64,000 bases of DNA from Acidimicrobiaceae bacterium (GTDB lineage: Bacteria > Actinomycetota > Acidimicrobiia > Acidimicrobiales > Ilumatobacteraceae). Position 1 is the stretch's first letter. Every line of letters starts with the position of its first letter. The stretch is taken from contig JACJWG010000015.1 in the NCBI GenBank assembly GCA_020637235.1, positions 1-64,000 of the forward strand. Direction: 5' to 3'. Below, piece after piece: positions 28,133-37,206 of the stretch. The notes beneath the pieces were generated by a model that was not told the origin of the DNA, searched no databases, and saw only the letters and a program-made list of their open reading frames with translations. The position numbers and the translations under genes were made by a program.

Positions 28133-29287
28133 TCACACCTGCAACAGCACCTCGTCGCGAGGCGCCCACACGTCGAGCGGGGCTCGCAGGTCGGCGACGC
28201 CGTCGGTGAGCAACGGTCCGACGAAGTCGTCGTCGTCGTGCAGCGCCGCCCGGTACAGCACCGGCAACAGGTCGAAGAGCACGTCGATGCGAGCGCCGGT
28301 GAGCTGCGTCGGGATCACGCTGATGCGCGGGTGTGCCGTCGACCGCTGTTCCTCGTGGGTGGCGGCGAGCACCTCGTGCAGCTTCTCCCCCGGCCGCAGC
28401 CCGCTGTACACGATCGACTCGATCGGCCATCCGGTGAGTGCGCTGAATCGTTCGACCAGATCGACGATCCGGATCGGCTCGCCCATGTCGAACACGTAGG
28501 TCTCGCCGTGCTCGGCCATCAGCCCCGCCTCGAGCACCAGCCCGACCGCCTCGGGGATCGACATGAAGAACCGGGTGACGTCGCGATCGGTGATCGTGAC
28601 CGGCAACCCGTTGGCGAGCTGCCAGCGCAGCGTGTCGAGCAGCGACCCGCGGCTGCCGAGCACGTTGCCGAAGCGCACCGAGGCGACCCGCATGCCGTGA
28701 TGAGCCGTGCCCTGCATCACGTACTCCGACAGCAGCTTCGACGCCCCGAGCACCGACGACGGGTCGGCGGCCTTGTCGGTCGAGATGAGCACCATTCGCT
28801 CGGCGCCGGCGGCGAGCGCGGCGTCGACCACGTTCTGCGTGCCGTAGACGTTGGTCTTGACGGCCTCCGACGGTGCCCGCTCGAGCAGCTGCAGGTGCTT
28901 GTGCGCCGCGGCGTGGAACACCACGTCGGGACGCAACCGCTCGAAGGTGCGCATCAACCGGGGGCGGTCGCGGATGTCGGCGAGCACCACGGTGTCGGTG
29001 TCGAGCAACCCGCTGCCGCTGAGCTCGAGGTGCAGGCCGTGCAAGCGCGATTCGTCGTGATCGAGCAGGTAGACGTGCGCGCCCAGCCGGTTCATCTGGC
29101 GGACGAGCTCACTGCCGATCGAGCCGGCTGCGCCCGTCACCACCACCCGCCGGCCGGCCACGAGCGCGGACGCTGCGGCGCTGGTCTCGGCGACGCCGTC
29201 ACGACCGAGCAGCCGGCGGCTGACGTCGGCCATGTCGAGTCGTCGCCGGTTGAACGGGACCTGAGGAGATGGGGAGTCCGCCTGCAT
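28133..29287 (-). CDS. Nucleotide-sugar 4,6-dehydratase/epimerase, FlaA1/CapD-type SDR, 384 aa
   Basis: Extended SDR of the polysaccharide biosynthesis family (CapD, FlaA1/PseB-like), soluble form lacking the membrane domain. VVVTGAAGSIGSELVRQMNRLG near 50-70 binds NAD(P); VFHAAAHKHLQLLERAP near 130 and LISTDKAADPSSVLGASKLLSEY near 170-190 give the catalytic region; LRPGEKLHEVLAA near 300 is typical. Together with the adjacent GT2 it would supply a modified UDP-HexNAc for surface polysaccharide. Start uncertain: ATG 29287 chosen, with ATG 29233 (MADVSRRLL) and GTG 29341 possible. Confidence 0.87.
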   Translation of the reverse strand: MQADSPSPQVPFNRRRLDMADVSRRLLGRDGVAETSAAASALVAGRRVVVTGAAGSIGSELVRQMNRLGAHVYLLDHDESRLHGLHLELSGSGLLDTDTVVLADIRDRPRLMRTFERLRPDVVFHAAAHKHLQLLERAPSEAVKTNVYGTQNVVDAALAAGAERMVLISTDKAADPSSVLGASKLLSEYVMQGTAHHGMRVASVRFGNVLGSRGSLLDTLRWQLANGLPVTITDRDVTRFFMSIPEAVGLVLEAGLMAEHGETYVFDMGEPIRIVDLVERFSALTGWPIESIVYSGLRPGEKLHEVLAATHEEQRSTAHPRISVIPTQLTGARIDVLFDLLPVLYRAALHDDDDFVGPLLTDGVADLRAPLDVWAPRDEVLLQV

Positions 29288-29352
29288 ACCGCAGAGGTGT
29301 TCGGCCGATCCGGTGACGGTCTTGACGCCGGCGGCACACACCGCAGACGAAC

Positions 29353-29366
29353 CCCGCAGATGCGGG
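29353..29366. terminator. Short hairpin after the FPRTG protein gene
   Basis: CCCGCA/TGCGGG arms with a 2-nt loop, immediately 3' of the 29369 stop. Short stem, so low confidence. Confidence 0.35.
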
Positions 29367-29368
29367 TG

Positions 29369-30685
29369 TCAAGTGTCAAGAGTTCGTGTGGTTCCCGCCC
29401 GCCGCGACGACACCACGGCGAGCCGCCCGAACGCCACGAACACGACCGCCCACAGCAACATCCCCGTGACGCTCGACCCGGTGCGCGGGAACCGGTTCGC
29501 CACCCCGGTACCGCTCGTCGCCGACCCCGACGAACCCGACGTGCCGGACGAGCTGGACGAACCGGTGCCGGCCGCCGACGCGACGGCGATCGTGGTGCTC
29601 GGCGTCGGCCCGGCCGCCCCGACGGCCGTCGACGAGGTGGCCGACGTCGACGAGGTCGGCCCAGCCGTCGTGGTCGGCCCGCCGCTCCCGACGATCGTCG
29701 TCGTCGTGGTCGTCGTGGTCGTCGTGGTCGTCGTGGTCGTCGTGGTCGTCGTGGTGGACCCCGGCACGACCACGAGCACGCCCTGCGTGAGCGCCCCCGG
29801 CGCCGTCGGTGCGTCGGCGAGCGCCTCCGCCGCCGGCTCGATCGCAGCATCGGTCGACGCGTTCGCCGCGGCGGTCGGGGCATCGAGCACCGCCTCGGTC
29901 CGGGCCGCTCGGCCGGTCGCAGCGACAGGTGACGGCGGATCGAGCACGGTCGCCGACACGGCGCCGACGCCGAGCCCACCCGACCCGCCCGATCCGTCGG
30001 TGTCGTCCGAACCCACCCGCCACACGAACCCCGCCGGCCCACCCTCGCCATCCGCGGTCACCGTGATCTCGAGCCACCACGTTCGTTCGACCACGTACAC
30101 GACATCTCCAGAGTCACCAGGGTCACCGGCGTTTCCAGAGTCACCCGAGGGACTAGCGCCGACGGCCTCCGGCACGACACACACGAACCCGACCCGGTAT
30201 CGGCCGTCGGGCAGGTCGCCTGGTTCGAGGTGTGTGAAACCGACGAGCGGTGCGGCGCCGATCGTGCCGTCGGGCTCGGTGGGCCGATGCACGATCGGCA
30301 CCTCGTCGACGTGTGCCGCCAGCGGGACGATCGGCGAGTCCGGGGTCCACCCGAGCGGGCCGGTCTCGTCGAATCGAAGGGTCGCGGGATCGACCTCGTC
30401 AGGCACTGCGAACGAACTCCACCGTGTGCCCTGCGCATCGGTCGACGACCGACACGTGCGATCGAACGGCACGATCTGCAGCGAGATCGCGGTCGAGCTG
30501 TCGCCGCTGGTGGGTGAGATCACCAGCCCCGACGTCTCCACCCCGAGCGGCAGCGCTGCGGCGGCGTTCCCGGCGAACATCACACCCGACGCCACCATGC
30601 CGATGCGGGCGAGGAGCCGTCCCCAACTGCGGGGCGACGTGCGACGAACTCCCGATCTACGTCGCCTCGCCTCGCGTGTGGACAT
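29369..30685 (-). CDS. Secreted surface protein with FPRTG sorting-like tail, 438 aa
   Basis: Signal peptide with an Arg-rich n-region and a core ending NAAAALP near 47. Residues about 50-235 carry the domain shared with four other proteins of this island: a Cys after a beta strand (DRTCRS), RWSSFAVPDEVDPATLRF, GRYRVGFVCVV, RTWWLEITV and GPAGFVWRVG. Then an Ala/Gly-rich linker, an uninterrupted run of over 20 Thr (coded by a ggtcgtcgt-type microsatellite at about 29694-29756), a Ser/Thr-rich stalk, and a tail RFPRTG + hydrophobic helix + RR: an LPXTG-like cell-wall sorting signal. SD GAGGAAAG lies 6 nt before the ATG. Probably wall-anchored; PHO-box-like repeats lie upstream. Confidence 0.8.
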   Translation of the reverse strand: MSTREARRRRSGVRRTSPRSWGRLLARIGMVASGVMFAGNAAAALPLGVETSGLVISPTSGDSSTAISLQIVPFDRTCRSSTDAQGTRWSSFAVPDEVDPATLRFDETGPLGWTPDSPIVPLAAHVDEVPIVHRPTEPDGTIGAAPLVGFTHLEPGDLPDGRYRVGFVCVVPEAVGASPSGDSGNAGDPGDSGDVVYVVERTWWLEITVTADGEGGPAGFVWRVGSDDTDGSGGSGGLGVGAVSATVLDPPSPVAATGRAARTEAVLDAPTAAANASTDAAIEPAAEALADAPTAPGALTQGVLVVVPGSTTTTTTTTTTTTTTTTTTTTIVGSGGPTTTAGPTSSTSATSSTAVGAAGPTPSTTIAVASAAGTGSSSSSGTSGSSGSATSGTGVANRFPRTGSSVTGMLLWAVVFVAFGRLAVVSSRRAGTTRTLDT

Positions 30686-30773
30686 GCTGCTTTCCTCGTT
30701 CGTTCGCCGGCGACTCCGGGCCGTCGACCGACTGCGCCGACGCTAGGCGCCGACGATGCAGCTGCGGACGACG

Positions 30774-30806
30774 GCTCGGTGACCACTGGTCGACCATCAG
30801 GTGAAC
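30774..30806 (-). promoter_or_regulatory. PHO-box-like element, three 11-nt units
   Basis: On the minus strand, three contiguous 11-mers: GTTCACCTGAT, GGTCGACCAGT, GGTCACCGAGC. Units 1 and 3 match GTTCACC/GGTCACC of the Streptomyces PhoP direct-repeat unit at all seven core bases. It lies 89 nt upstream of the FPRTG-protein start; TAGCGT at 30740-30745 or CATCGT at 30753-30758 could be the -10. Confidence 0.6.
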
Positions 30807-30925
30807 TCTTCTCGAATGAGAGCCGCTCTTCAGTTGTCAAGGTGCCTGCGGTGCGCTGACGTGTGTCTCCCGGCCGTCGTGGTCTCGGGTCGCGCACCTG
30901 ATGTGGCCAGGCGGGCCAGCGGGCA

Positions 30926-32302
30926 TCAGGCCCACTGCTGGGCGGGTGGTCCGGTGGTCATGATCACCTGGCCGTCGCGGCGGACGGTGAGCGACCGGTC
31001 GGCCGCCAGGTGCACGTCCCACCGTTCGCGGTGCAACCGGTCGTGATGATGCCGGCACAGCGGCAGCAGCAGATGGAGATCGGTCGCCCCGCCGTGTTCC
31101 CAGAACTCGACGTGATGGGGTTCGGTGAGCGACACGTGCTGTTCGCACCCGGGCACCCCGCAGGAGCGGTACATCGCTCGCAGCGCCCGCCGCTGCACGC
31201 GTGACGCATGCCTGCGCGCACGTCCGTGATCGAGCACCACTGGCCGTTCGATCGAGCCGAGCAGCTCGCCGACGGTTCGTACCGGTCGGCCCTGCGCGAC
31301 CACCACCCCGTCCGCATCCAGGAGAACCGGGATGAACCGGGCCCGGCCCGCCAGAGCCAGCAACTCCTCGACCGGGACCTCGAGCCCGGCACCACAATCG
31401 ACCCGCGACCGGTCGTGACGGCCGTGGAGCAGGGTGTCGTGGTCGATCACCACGATGAACTCCGGTTGCCCCACCCCACCCGCCAGTCCGGACATGAGGT
31501 CGGCGAGTGCGTGCGCCCGTAGCCAGTCCTGCCCGGCCAGCGGATCGGTCGGGCACTCCGGCGGGCGGGCCTGACGGAACCGCACCTCCAACTGGTGAGC
31601 GAGGCGTTGCTGCAACGCGATCGCGGAGGCGGGGTCGAACCTGCCGGCGATCCGCCACATCCCCTCACGATCGGTCCACGTTCGCAGCCCGGTGTCGCGT
31701 CGCTGCCGGGCGAGCCGCGCTCGACCGTCGTCGCCCTCGATCCGGCGCACCTCGGCACGCAGTCGGTCGCGGAACCTGGCCACCGACCAGCGACCGTCGA
31801 TGGCGAGCCGAGCGAGCTCGGGCTCCAACGCACGCAACCGGTCCCGCAACGCGTCGGGCAACGACGCCACCGCATCGGTGAACGCATCGAGATGCTCACC
31901 ACCCAACACACCCGCCTCGATCCCGGCCACCACCGACGGCGCCGCAACAGCAGCACGCGCTCGACGCATCGACCGCCCCGCAGCCGCAGACGATCGGCCC
32001 GTCACCCCGGCATGCACACGATCCGGATCGATCCCCGCACCGGCATCCGCCAACGCATCGAGCGCGCGGTTGCAGGCGATCTCGCGCCCGTCCAACACCC
32101 GACGACACGCCGTGATCGACGCCAACACCTCCGCCACCCCGTCGGCACCGAGTGCTTCGTGCGCGTCGAGATCGGCCAACAGCACACGGCGGAACCGTGC
32201 GACGAACCCCGACACGCCGTCGAGGGCTTCGCCGTCGCCCCGCAGCCCGTCGATGGGCGTCGCGTCGCACGAGACCTCATCGACATCGAGCGCCACCGCC
32301 AT
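30926..32302 (-). CDS. DUF222/HNH endonuclease-domain protein, 458 aa
   Basis: Actinobacterial DUF222 (13E12 repeat-like) protein. DUF222 covers roughly 20-330 (VLASITACRRVLDGREIACNRALDALADAGAG, RWSVARFRDRLRAEVRRI); the C-terminal HNH nuclease motif is LTEPHHVEFWEHGGATDLHLLLPLCRHHHDRLH near 395-425 with a Cys pair (CGVPGCEQH) just before it, the expected zinc-bound betabeta-alpha-metal finger. ATG 32302 is supported by AGGAGG 8 nt upstream. DUF222 genes are numerous in actinobacterial genomes and their role is unclear; some mycobacterial members are LexA-controlled. A perfect SOS box lies about 170 bp upstream. Confidence 0.88.
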   Translation of the reverse strand: MAVALDVDEVSCDATPIDGLRGDGEALDGVSGFVARFRRVLLADLDAHEALGADGVAEVLASITACRRVLDGREIACNRALDALADAGAGIDPDRVHAGVTGRSSAAAGRSMRRARAAVAAPSVVAGIEAGVLGGEHLDAFTDAVASLPDALRDRLRALEPELARLAIDGRWSVARFRDRLRAEVRRIEGDDGRARLARQRRDTGLRTWTDREGMWRIAGRFDPASAIALQQRLAHQLEVRFRQARPPECPTDPLAGQDWLRAHALADLMSGLAGGVGQPEFIVVIDHDTLLHGRHDRSRVDCGAGLEVPVEELLALAGRARFIPVLLDADGVVVAQGRPVRTVGELLGSIERPVVLDHGRARRHASRVQRRALRAMYRSCGVPGCEQHVSLTEPHHVEFWEHGGATDLHLLLPLCRHHHDRLHRERWDVHLAADRSLTVRRDGQVIMTTGPPAQQWA

Positions 32303-32470
32303 CGCACCCCACCTCCTTCGCCACGGACGTGTCCGACCACGATGCGGAGACCATCCGACCGTGATCCGACTCTCGTTCGCCATCCGGCCGTCATGCAGCC
32401 GCCATCCAGCAACAGGGTCTTGAGGACCGATTCGTCCCGACCGCCACGTCGAGAACTGACTCTGACTGTA

Positions 32471-32486
32471 TCGAACAGATGTTCGA
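32471..32486. promoter_or_regulatory. LexA/SOS box
   Basis: TCGAACAGATGTTCGA, a perfect 16-bp palindrome matching the Gram-positive/mycobacterial SOS core GAAC-N4-GTTC. On the minus strand a TACAGT lies just downstream, so the likely target is the DUF222/HNH gene; the leader would be about 155 nt. Confidence 0.8.
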
Positions 32487-32525
32487 TCGACAACCCCCGC
32501 GATCGCGGGGAAGCGGCGGCGCTCG

Positions 32526-33713
32526 TCAGCGGCGACCGGCGACCGCGAAGGCGTCTTCGCTCGCCGCCGACGCCGCAGCCCCGGGTGCAGCGGCGCCCAC
32601 CGCCGGCCGCTCGGACGGCATCTCGCGATCGACGAGTTCGCCACGCTCGACCCGCCGACGCACCCGCCAGCGCATCAGGAGCACACCGATGTTGAACACC
32701 ACCAGCAGCACCACGCCGATGAGCAGCCACGGGCGATGGGTGGTGGTGAGCTCGTCGGTGACGGTGGGTCCGGCGCCCGAGGCGACGACCCGCCATTCCA
32801 CGTCGCCGAACGACGGTGCCGGTACCTCGGCGACGACGCTCTGGCTCCACGTCTGTCCCACGCCGATCTGGCCGGGATCGTCGAACGGCAAGCTGGCGAC
32901 GATGTCGGCGCCTCGGGTGGCGGTGGCCGAGAGTTGCACGTCGCGCAGTCCGGATGTCGACGTGTTCGTGACCCGCACCGTCACCTCGTAGGTGGCCGGT
33001 CCGCCGAGCTGGGCTCGGATCCCGCCGATCGCTCCGCTGGCACCGAGACCGGCTTCGATGGCGACGGTGAGCAAGGGACCGGTGACCTGTGGTTCGACCA
33101 CCGGCCCGACCGGGTGCCCGGTGATCACGATCGGCGCGATCGCGATCTCACTGGTGTCGCGACCCACGGCCCGCAGCACGCACGGGCAATCGGTCGGTGG
33201 CGCCACGATCGGGATCGACATCCGCAATGGCGATCCGTCGATCGGGAACTCCTTGGTGACGCTGGCGGTCTGGTTGCAGTCGGGCGAGCCGCGGCGGGCC
33301 TCGTTGCCGCACACCGTCACGGTCGCCCAGATCGACTCGAACTGGTCGAGCGTGACGATCACGCGCCCGCCCGGCGCCATCTCGGCGGCGTCGATCGACA
33401 TCGACGGGCCCTCGACGATGCCCGGCGTCGACGACTCCGGCGTCGCGCCGTCAGGGGCCTGCGACGAGACCGCGGTGTCCGCCGTGGCGACCGTGGCGAC
33501 CGTGGCAGCGGGGACGATGCTCGTGCCGGCGACGCTCGTGACCGACGCCTCGGCCGGTACCGACGCTGCGACGGTCGACGCCGGCACGGTCGACGCCGGG
33601 CTGGTGTCGGGTGTGGCCTCGTACGAGGCCGCCGCGGCACGCATGGTGACGAAGCCACCGAACGCGCCGACGACGATCAGTGCCGCTGCGATCGCCGTGG
33701 CGCGTCCCTTCAC
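32526..33713 (-). CDS. Secreted/membrane-anchored protein paired with the DUF916-like protein, 395 aa
   Basis: N-terminal signal/anchor (TAIAAALIVVGAFGGFVTM, about 6-24), a Ser/Thr/Ala-rich stalk to about 100, then a beta-rich region: VIVTLDQFESIWATVTVCGN...CNQTASV with paired Cys and DCPCVLRAVGRDTSEIAIAPIVI, followed by a CARDB/NEW3-like Ig domain near 235-320 (TYEVTVRVTNTSTSGLRDVQLSATATRG). One C-terminal helix at about 335-353 and a basic cytoplasmic tail. I cannot name a family. GTG start overlaps the DUF916-like stop (GTGA), so both are made together and probably form part of one surface complex. Confidence 0.75.
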   Translation of the reverse strand: MKGRATAIAAALIVVGAFGGFVTMRAAAASYEATPDTSPASTVPASTVAASVPAEASVTSVAGTSIVPAATVATVATADTAVSSQAPDGATPESSTPGIVEGPSMSIDAAEMAPGGRVIVTLDQFESIWATVTVCGNEARRGSPDCNQTASVTKEFPIDGSPLRMSIPIVAPPTDCPCVLRAVGRDTSEIAIAPIVITGHPVGPVVEPQVTGPLLTVAIEAGLGASGAIGGIRAQLGGPATYEVTVRVTNTSTSGLRDVQLSATATRGADIVASLPFDDPGQIGVGQTWSQSVVAEVPAPSFGDVEWRVVASGAGPTVTDELTTTHRPWLLIGVVLLVVFNIGVLLMRWRVRRRVERGELVDREMPSERPAVGAAAPGAAASAASEDAFAVAGRR

Positions 33714-34861
33714 CGGAGCTGCGGTTCGCGGTCGCGGTCGTGATCGGTGCCGGGGAGCGTCCGCACGGCCGGCGCGACGGGCAGGGCGGCCATCCGGCGG
33801 CGGCGGTAGGCGCGGCGGGCGAGCAGCGCGAGCACCAGCAGGGCGAGCAGCAGCAGGATCGTGATCGGCGGTGCGAAGACGTTGGTGGATGCGACGGTGT
33901 CCTGCGCTCCCCCACGGGCGTTCGCCTCGTCGATGTCGATGCGCACCTCGGTGCGATCGAGGAAGAGCGCCGGCACGCCGTCGAGGCTGGCGGTGAGGTC
34001 GATGGCCTGGCCGGGCAGGAGGTCGGTGATCGGGTCGAGCGTGATCTCCTTCTTCATGAGACCGAACGGGCCGCCGACGGAGATGACCGGCGTGCCGCCG
34101 ATGCGCACGTTGCCGCGGTTCTCGACCGAGAAGGTGACGTCGGCGCTGCCGCCGAAGGGGTTGGCCGAATGGCCGTACTCCGTCGACAGCGACGACACGG
34201 CCAGCTCGGCGGTCAGCTCTCCTTCCACCTGCACGTACAGGCGGGTGCCGGTGCGACGCTCGACGTCGATCACCTGCCCGCTGCCGGTGTCCTCGGGCGT
34301 GACGCTGCCGGCGACGATCGCGCCGACGTGGTCTCCCGGTGCGGCGTCCACCGGAACGGTCATCGTGAACGGGATGGTGGCCTGCTTGTTCGGTTCGAGG
34401 ATGATCCGCTCCTGCACGAGCTGCACCCACGAGCCGGCGTCGACCGGCACGTCGTCGCCGGGCAGCAGGTCGAACTGGCCGTCGGCGTTGTTGAACGCAT
34501 CGGTGGCGTACACGCGGAACTCGAGCGGCACGTTGCCGAGGTTGTAGAGCACCACGGTGTCCTCGATCACGGCTCCCGGCTGCACCTGGTAGGTGAAGTT
34601 GGGGCGGCTGCCGGGCTCGGAGCCGTCGGTGCCACCGCCGGTGGTGAGCGTCCAGCTCTGGACGATCTCGGGCGCGGGCGTAGCCACGTCGGTCTGCGCC
34701 GGATCGGTGCCTGCGGGCTCGGACGTCTGTGTTCCGTCGACCGACGTGTCGGGCACGCTGGCGCTGGCGAACCCGCCGAGCGGTGCCGCAGGGGCGAGCG
34801 TGGACGCAGCGAGCAGGGAGGCGGCGAGCGCGGTGCGGATCGCATGGCGGCGGAAGTTCAT
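33710..34861 (-). CDS. DUF916-like (WxL-protein peptidoglycan-binding type) membrane protein, 383 aa
   Basis: Signal peptide (about 1-33), then an N-terminal Ig-like domain: NFTYQVQPGAVIEDTVVLYNLGNVPLEFRVYATDAFNNADGQFDL, the beta-sandwich pattern of DUF916; a second beta domain near 215-330 (VTFSVENRGNVRIGGTPVISVGGPFG), a C-terminal helix at about 335-352 and a basic tail. In Firmicutes, DUF916 proteins sit with WxL proteins and LPXTG proteins in csc clusters; proteins with WxL-like C-termini are encoded next to this gene. First gene of a two-gene operon, with a PHO-box-like element upstream. Confidence 0.78.
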   Translation of the reverse strand: MNFRRHAIRTALAASLLAASTLAPAAPLGGFASASVPDTSVDGTQTSEPAGTDPAQTDVATPAPEIVQSWTLTTGGGTDGSEPGSRPNFTYQVQPGAVIEDTVVLYNLGNVPLEFRVYATDAFNNADGQFDLLPGDDVPVDAGSWVQLVQERIILEPNKQATIPFTMTVPVDAAPGDHVGAIVAGSVTPEDTGSGQVIDVERRTGTRLYVQVEGELTAELAVSSLSTEYGHSANPFGGSADVTFSVENRGNVRIGGTPVISVGGPFGLMKKEITLDPITDLLPGQAIDLTASLDGVPALFLDRTEVRIDIDEANARGGAQDTVASTNVFAPPITILLLLALLVLALLARRAYRRRRMAALPVAPAVRTLPGTDHDRDREPQLR

Positions 34862-34916
34862 GTATCGATCGCTCTCTGTGTGGCTCGAGCCGATGATGCG
34901 GCGAGCGGACCGGCGC

Positions 34917-34922
34917 AACGTA
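34917..34922 (-). promoter_or_regulatory. -10 element (TACGTT) of DUF916-like operon
   Basis: TACGTT on the minus strand, 16 nt downstream of the second PHO-box-like unit and about 55 nt before the ATG at 34861. Confidence 0.45.
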
Positions 34923-34927
34923 GCGAG

Positions 34928-34960
34928 GCTGTCTGGACGTCCGGTTGCCGCCGGGTGAAC
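34928..34960 (-). promoter_or_regulatory. PHO-box-like element
   Basis: Minus-strand 11-mers GTTCACCCGGC, GGCAACCGGAC and the weaker GTCCAGACAGC in register. The first is a perfect core; the second is 5/7. Confidence 0.5.
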
Positions 34961-34970
34961 GGAGGTGGAT

Positions 34971-34986
34971 GCGCGCATGAGCGCGC
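34971..34986. terminator. GC hairpin between surface gene and DUF916-like promoter
   Basis: GCGCGC arms around an ATGA loop, 27 nt after the 35013 stop. Short, without a T-tract. Confidence 0.35.
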
Positions 34987-35012
34987 GAGGAATCGTCGGA
35001 GTCGTCGATGGC

Positions 35013-36989
35013 TCAGATGATGGTGAAGGTGAGCACACCGGAGTAGGTGCCGGCGTCGGCCGAGACCGGGATGAGCAGGTTGATGCGGGCATCCATCACA
35101 GCCATGCCGAGACCCGCACCAGCGTTCGCCTTCGACAGCGAGTTCGCCAGCGTGGTGTTGGTGCTGTTCGACGCATCACCCAGACCAGCCGTCGAGCTCG
35201 ACGCGACCGGGAGGCGGGTGTCGCCCGCTGCCACCGTCATGTCGTAGCCGTCGAGGTTCGGGTTCGAGTCCCACGTCACCTCGGGCACCCAACCGAGCAG
35301 GTTGCCCGAGAAGCTGTCCGTGCCGCTGTTGAAGTTGCTCATCCGACCGTTCAACGTCCAGCCAGCATCGATGTCGCGGGTGTCCACGACCGTCAACTGA
35401 GCGATCCGACCCGTGCTGCGGAAGTACTGACCAGCCGACGGACCGCTCGTGACCAACGAGGCGGTGCCGAGATCGATACCGCAGTTCGTGGCGTACGTCG
35501 CGATCGAGTCGCCGCTGCCGTCCACCGGGTACGGATACTGATCGAACAACCCATCAGGCTGACCAGCCGTCTCGGTCCCGACCGAGCCCACCCCGAACTC
35601 TCCCGAAACCTCCGGCAACGCATCCGCAACCGGAGCCGCGCCCATCGCAGCCGGCGGCACGACGTTCGGAGCCACGCCGGTGGGGTCGGCACCCGCAGTG
35701 GCCGCAAGGGCCGGCAACGTCGAGCCGAACAGGGCGTTCGAGTAGGCAGGGGCCGAACCATGCACCCCACAGCGCTGCGTCAACACGAGCGCACCCTGCG
35801 GACGCACAACCGTGATGTCCTGCACCACGACCTGAGCGTTCACACAGGTGAACGTCGCCATGCCGGGAACCGTGACCTGACCGTTGCTGTAGTTGCCGAC
35901 GACCTCGACCACGTAGCTGTCGGGTACCGCGCAGGCCACGCTGATGCTGTTGGTTGGTGCCGGGAGGGTTTGCGAGGCGATCGGCGCGGCCGAGCCGACG
36001 GGCACGAACGTGACCGTGTGGCTCACCAGCGTCGCGCCGCCCACCGGGCTACCGGTGCTCGGGGTCCACGACACCGTCACCGGGCTCGGACCGCTTGCAA
36101 CTGCCACGACGGGGCGTGGGGCGAGCCAACCGTGGCACATGCAGACGGCCTGGGCGGCGGCAGCGGTGCTGCCGGCGTCGTTGGTCGCCGTGGCGACGAT
36201 GTCGTACACGTCACCGTTGTTCAGACCGGTGAAACTGTAGGTGTACGGACCACCAGCCGGAATGCTCACCGGAGGCAGCGCCGGGCCAGCCGGGCTGGTC
36301 GGAGTCGCCGTCACCGTGTAACCCGTCACCGCAGGCGTCGCCGTCACCGGCGTGATCTCACCCGTGATCTCCTGGAAACCGGCATCCGCGGTGAACACCG
36401 GAGCGGCCGGCTTGGTGCCGACGACCCAGTTGAGCGACGTGGTCGGGACCGTGTCCTTCACCGTGATCGTCGTCTCCCAGTACTTCTCCGTACCGGTCGC
36501 CGTCTTGTAGCACGCGAACCCGATCTTGTACTGACCATCGACCAGACCAGCAGCCAGGTTCGTGTTCAGGTTCAACGTCGACGTCCCCGAGATCGTGTAC
36601 GGCGAGGCGGTGCCGATCGTCGTCTTCGCGATCTGCGGCGAACCCGTCGTCGAGTACAACGGCTGGGCGATCGCACCAGCCGGCGCACCCGCCGGCAACT
36701 GCGGACCCGACGCAGTCCAGGTGAGCGTGCCCGCATCCACCGACGCCGACGTCAGATACTGACCCCACCGGAAACCGTCCACCGAGGCATTCCCCGGGCA
36801 ACCGTTGTTCGGCGCGGTCAAGGTCAACGAGAACGTCGTCGAGTTCGTACCCGAGTTCACGCTGATGTTCTGGCCCGGCGTCGCCGGCGTACCCGGAGGC
36901 AACGCCGACACACCCCCGACACCAACCACACTCGCCGACACCAGCGCCCCGACCAACAGCCACCCCGACCTCGAGCCACGACCCACCAC
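35013..36989 (-). CDS. Secreted surface protein with WxL-like C-terminus, copy A, 658 aa
   Basis: Signal peptide with core WLLVGALVSASVVGVGGVSA. Residues about 35-190 carry the island's shared domain (NNGCPGNASVDGFRWGQYL, GQYKIGFAC, EKYWETTITV), then two fibronectin-like Ig domains (about 200-400; YTYSFTGLNNGDVYDIVATATNDAG) and a cysteine-bearing spacer. The last 170 residues resemble a WxL domain: LTVVDTRDIDAGWTLNGRMSNF, GLGDASNSTNTTLANS and INLLIPVSADAGTYSGVLTFTII. About 375 internal codons are virtually identical in DNA to the next gene upstream. GTG 36989 is chosen because GGAGGT lies 8 nt before it. WxL domains bind peptidoglycan non-covalently. Confidence 0.8.
   Translation of the reverse strand: MVGRGSRSGWLLVGALVSASVVGVGGVSALPPGTPATPGQNISVNSGTNSTTFSLTLTAPNNGCPGNASVDGFRWGQYLTSASVDAGTLTWTASGPQLPAGAPAGAIAQPLYSTTGSPQIAKTTIGTASPYTISGTSTLNLNTNLAAGLVDGQYKIGFACYKTATGTEKYWETTITVKDTVPTTSLNWVVGTKPAAPVFTADAGFQEITGEITPVTATPAVTGYTVTATPTSPAGPALPPVSIPAGGPYTYSFTGLNNGDVYDIVATATNDAGSTAAAAQAVCMCHGWLAPRPVVAVASGPSPVTVSWTPSTGSPVGGATLVSHTVTFVPVGSAAPIASQTLPAPTNSISVACAVPDSYVVEVVGNYSNGQVTVPGMATFTCVNAQVVVQDITVVRPQGALVLTQRCGVHGSAPAYSNALFGSTLPALAATAGADPTGVAPNVVPPAAMGAAPVADALPEVSGEFGVGSVGTETAGQPDGLFDQYPYPVDGSGDSIATYATNCGIDLGTASLVTSGPSAGQYFRSTGRIAQLTVVDTRDIDAGWTLNGRMSNFNSGTDSFSGNLLGWVPEVTWDSNPNLDGYDMTVAAGDTRLPVASSSTAGLGDASNSTNTTLANSLSKANAGAGLGMAVMDARINLLIPVSADAGTYSGVLTFTII
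35784..36913. repeat. 1,130-bp direct repeat, copy A
   Basis: Matches 38002-39131 at offset 2,218 with one difference that I saw (36831 G versus 39049 A). It covers the shared domain and Ig domains of the two surface genes; outside it they diverge. Confidence 0.9.
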
Positions 36990-37057
36990 GACACAGCACC
37001 TCCGACGAGAACCACTCCCCCACACCACAGCACCCGCACCGATCACCCGCCACCACA

Positions 37058-37079
37058 CGACGATGGACGTTGGATGAAC
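37058..37079 (-). promoter_or_regulatory. PHO-box-like element
   Basis: Minus-strand 11-mers GTTCATCCAAC and GTCCATCGTCG in register, 69 nt upstream of the copy A start. No clear -10 at the expected distance. Confidence 0.4.
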
Positions 37080-37103
37080 AACGGACCACACCCGAAAACG
37101 TGA

Positions 37104-37142
37104 CCGGCGGTGTGGGGCGCAAGGATCGCCCCACACCGCCGG
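37104..37142. terminator. Strong hairpin terminator after surface gene copy B
   Basis: Perfect 16-bp arms CCGGCGGTGTGGGGCG/CGCCCCACACCGCCGG with a 7-nt loop; on the minus strand it is followed shortly by TTTT. It separates copy B from the copy A promoter. Confidence 0.8.
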
Positions 37143-37206
37143 CCGGTGTCAGCACATGACAACTGTGCGATTCAGATGTGAACCGTCACCGCTGCCTGAT
37201 CGAGGA

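Noticed and set aside
29694..29756. gtcgtcgtg-type microsatellite considered as an intergenic repeat
   Set aside because: It encodes the poly-Thr stalk of the FPRTG surface protein in frame, a common feature of wall proteins.
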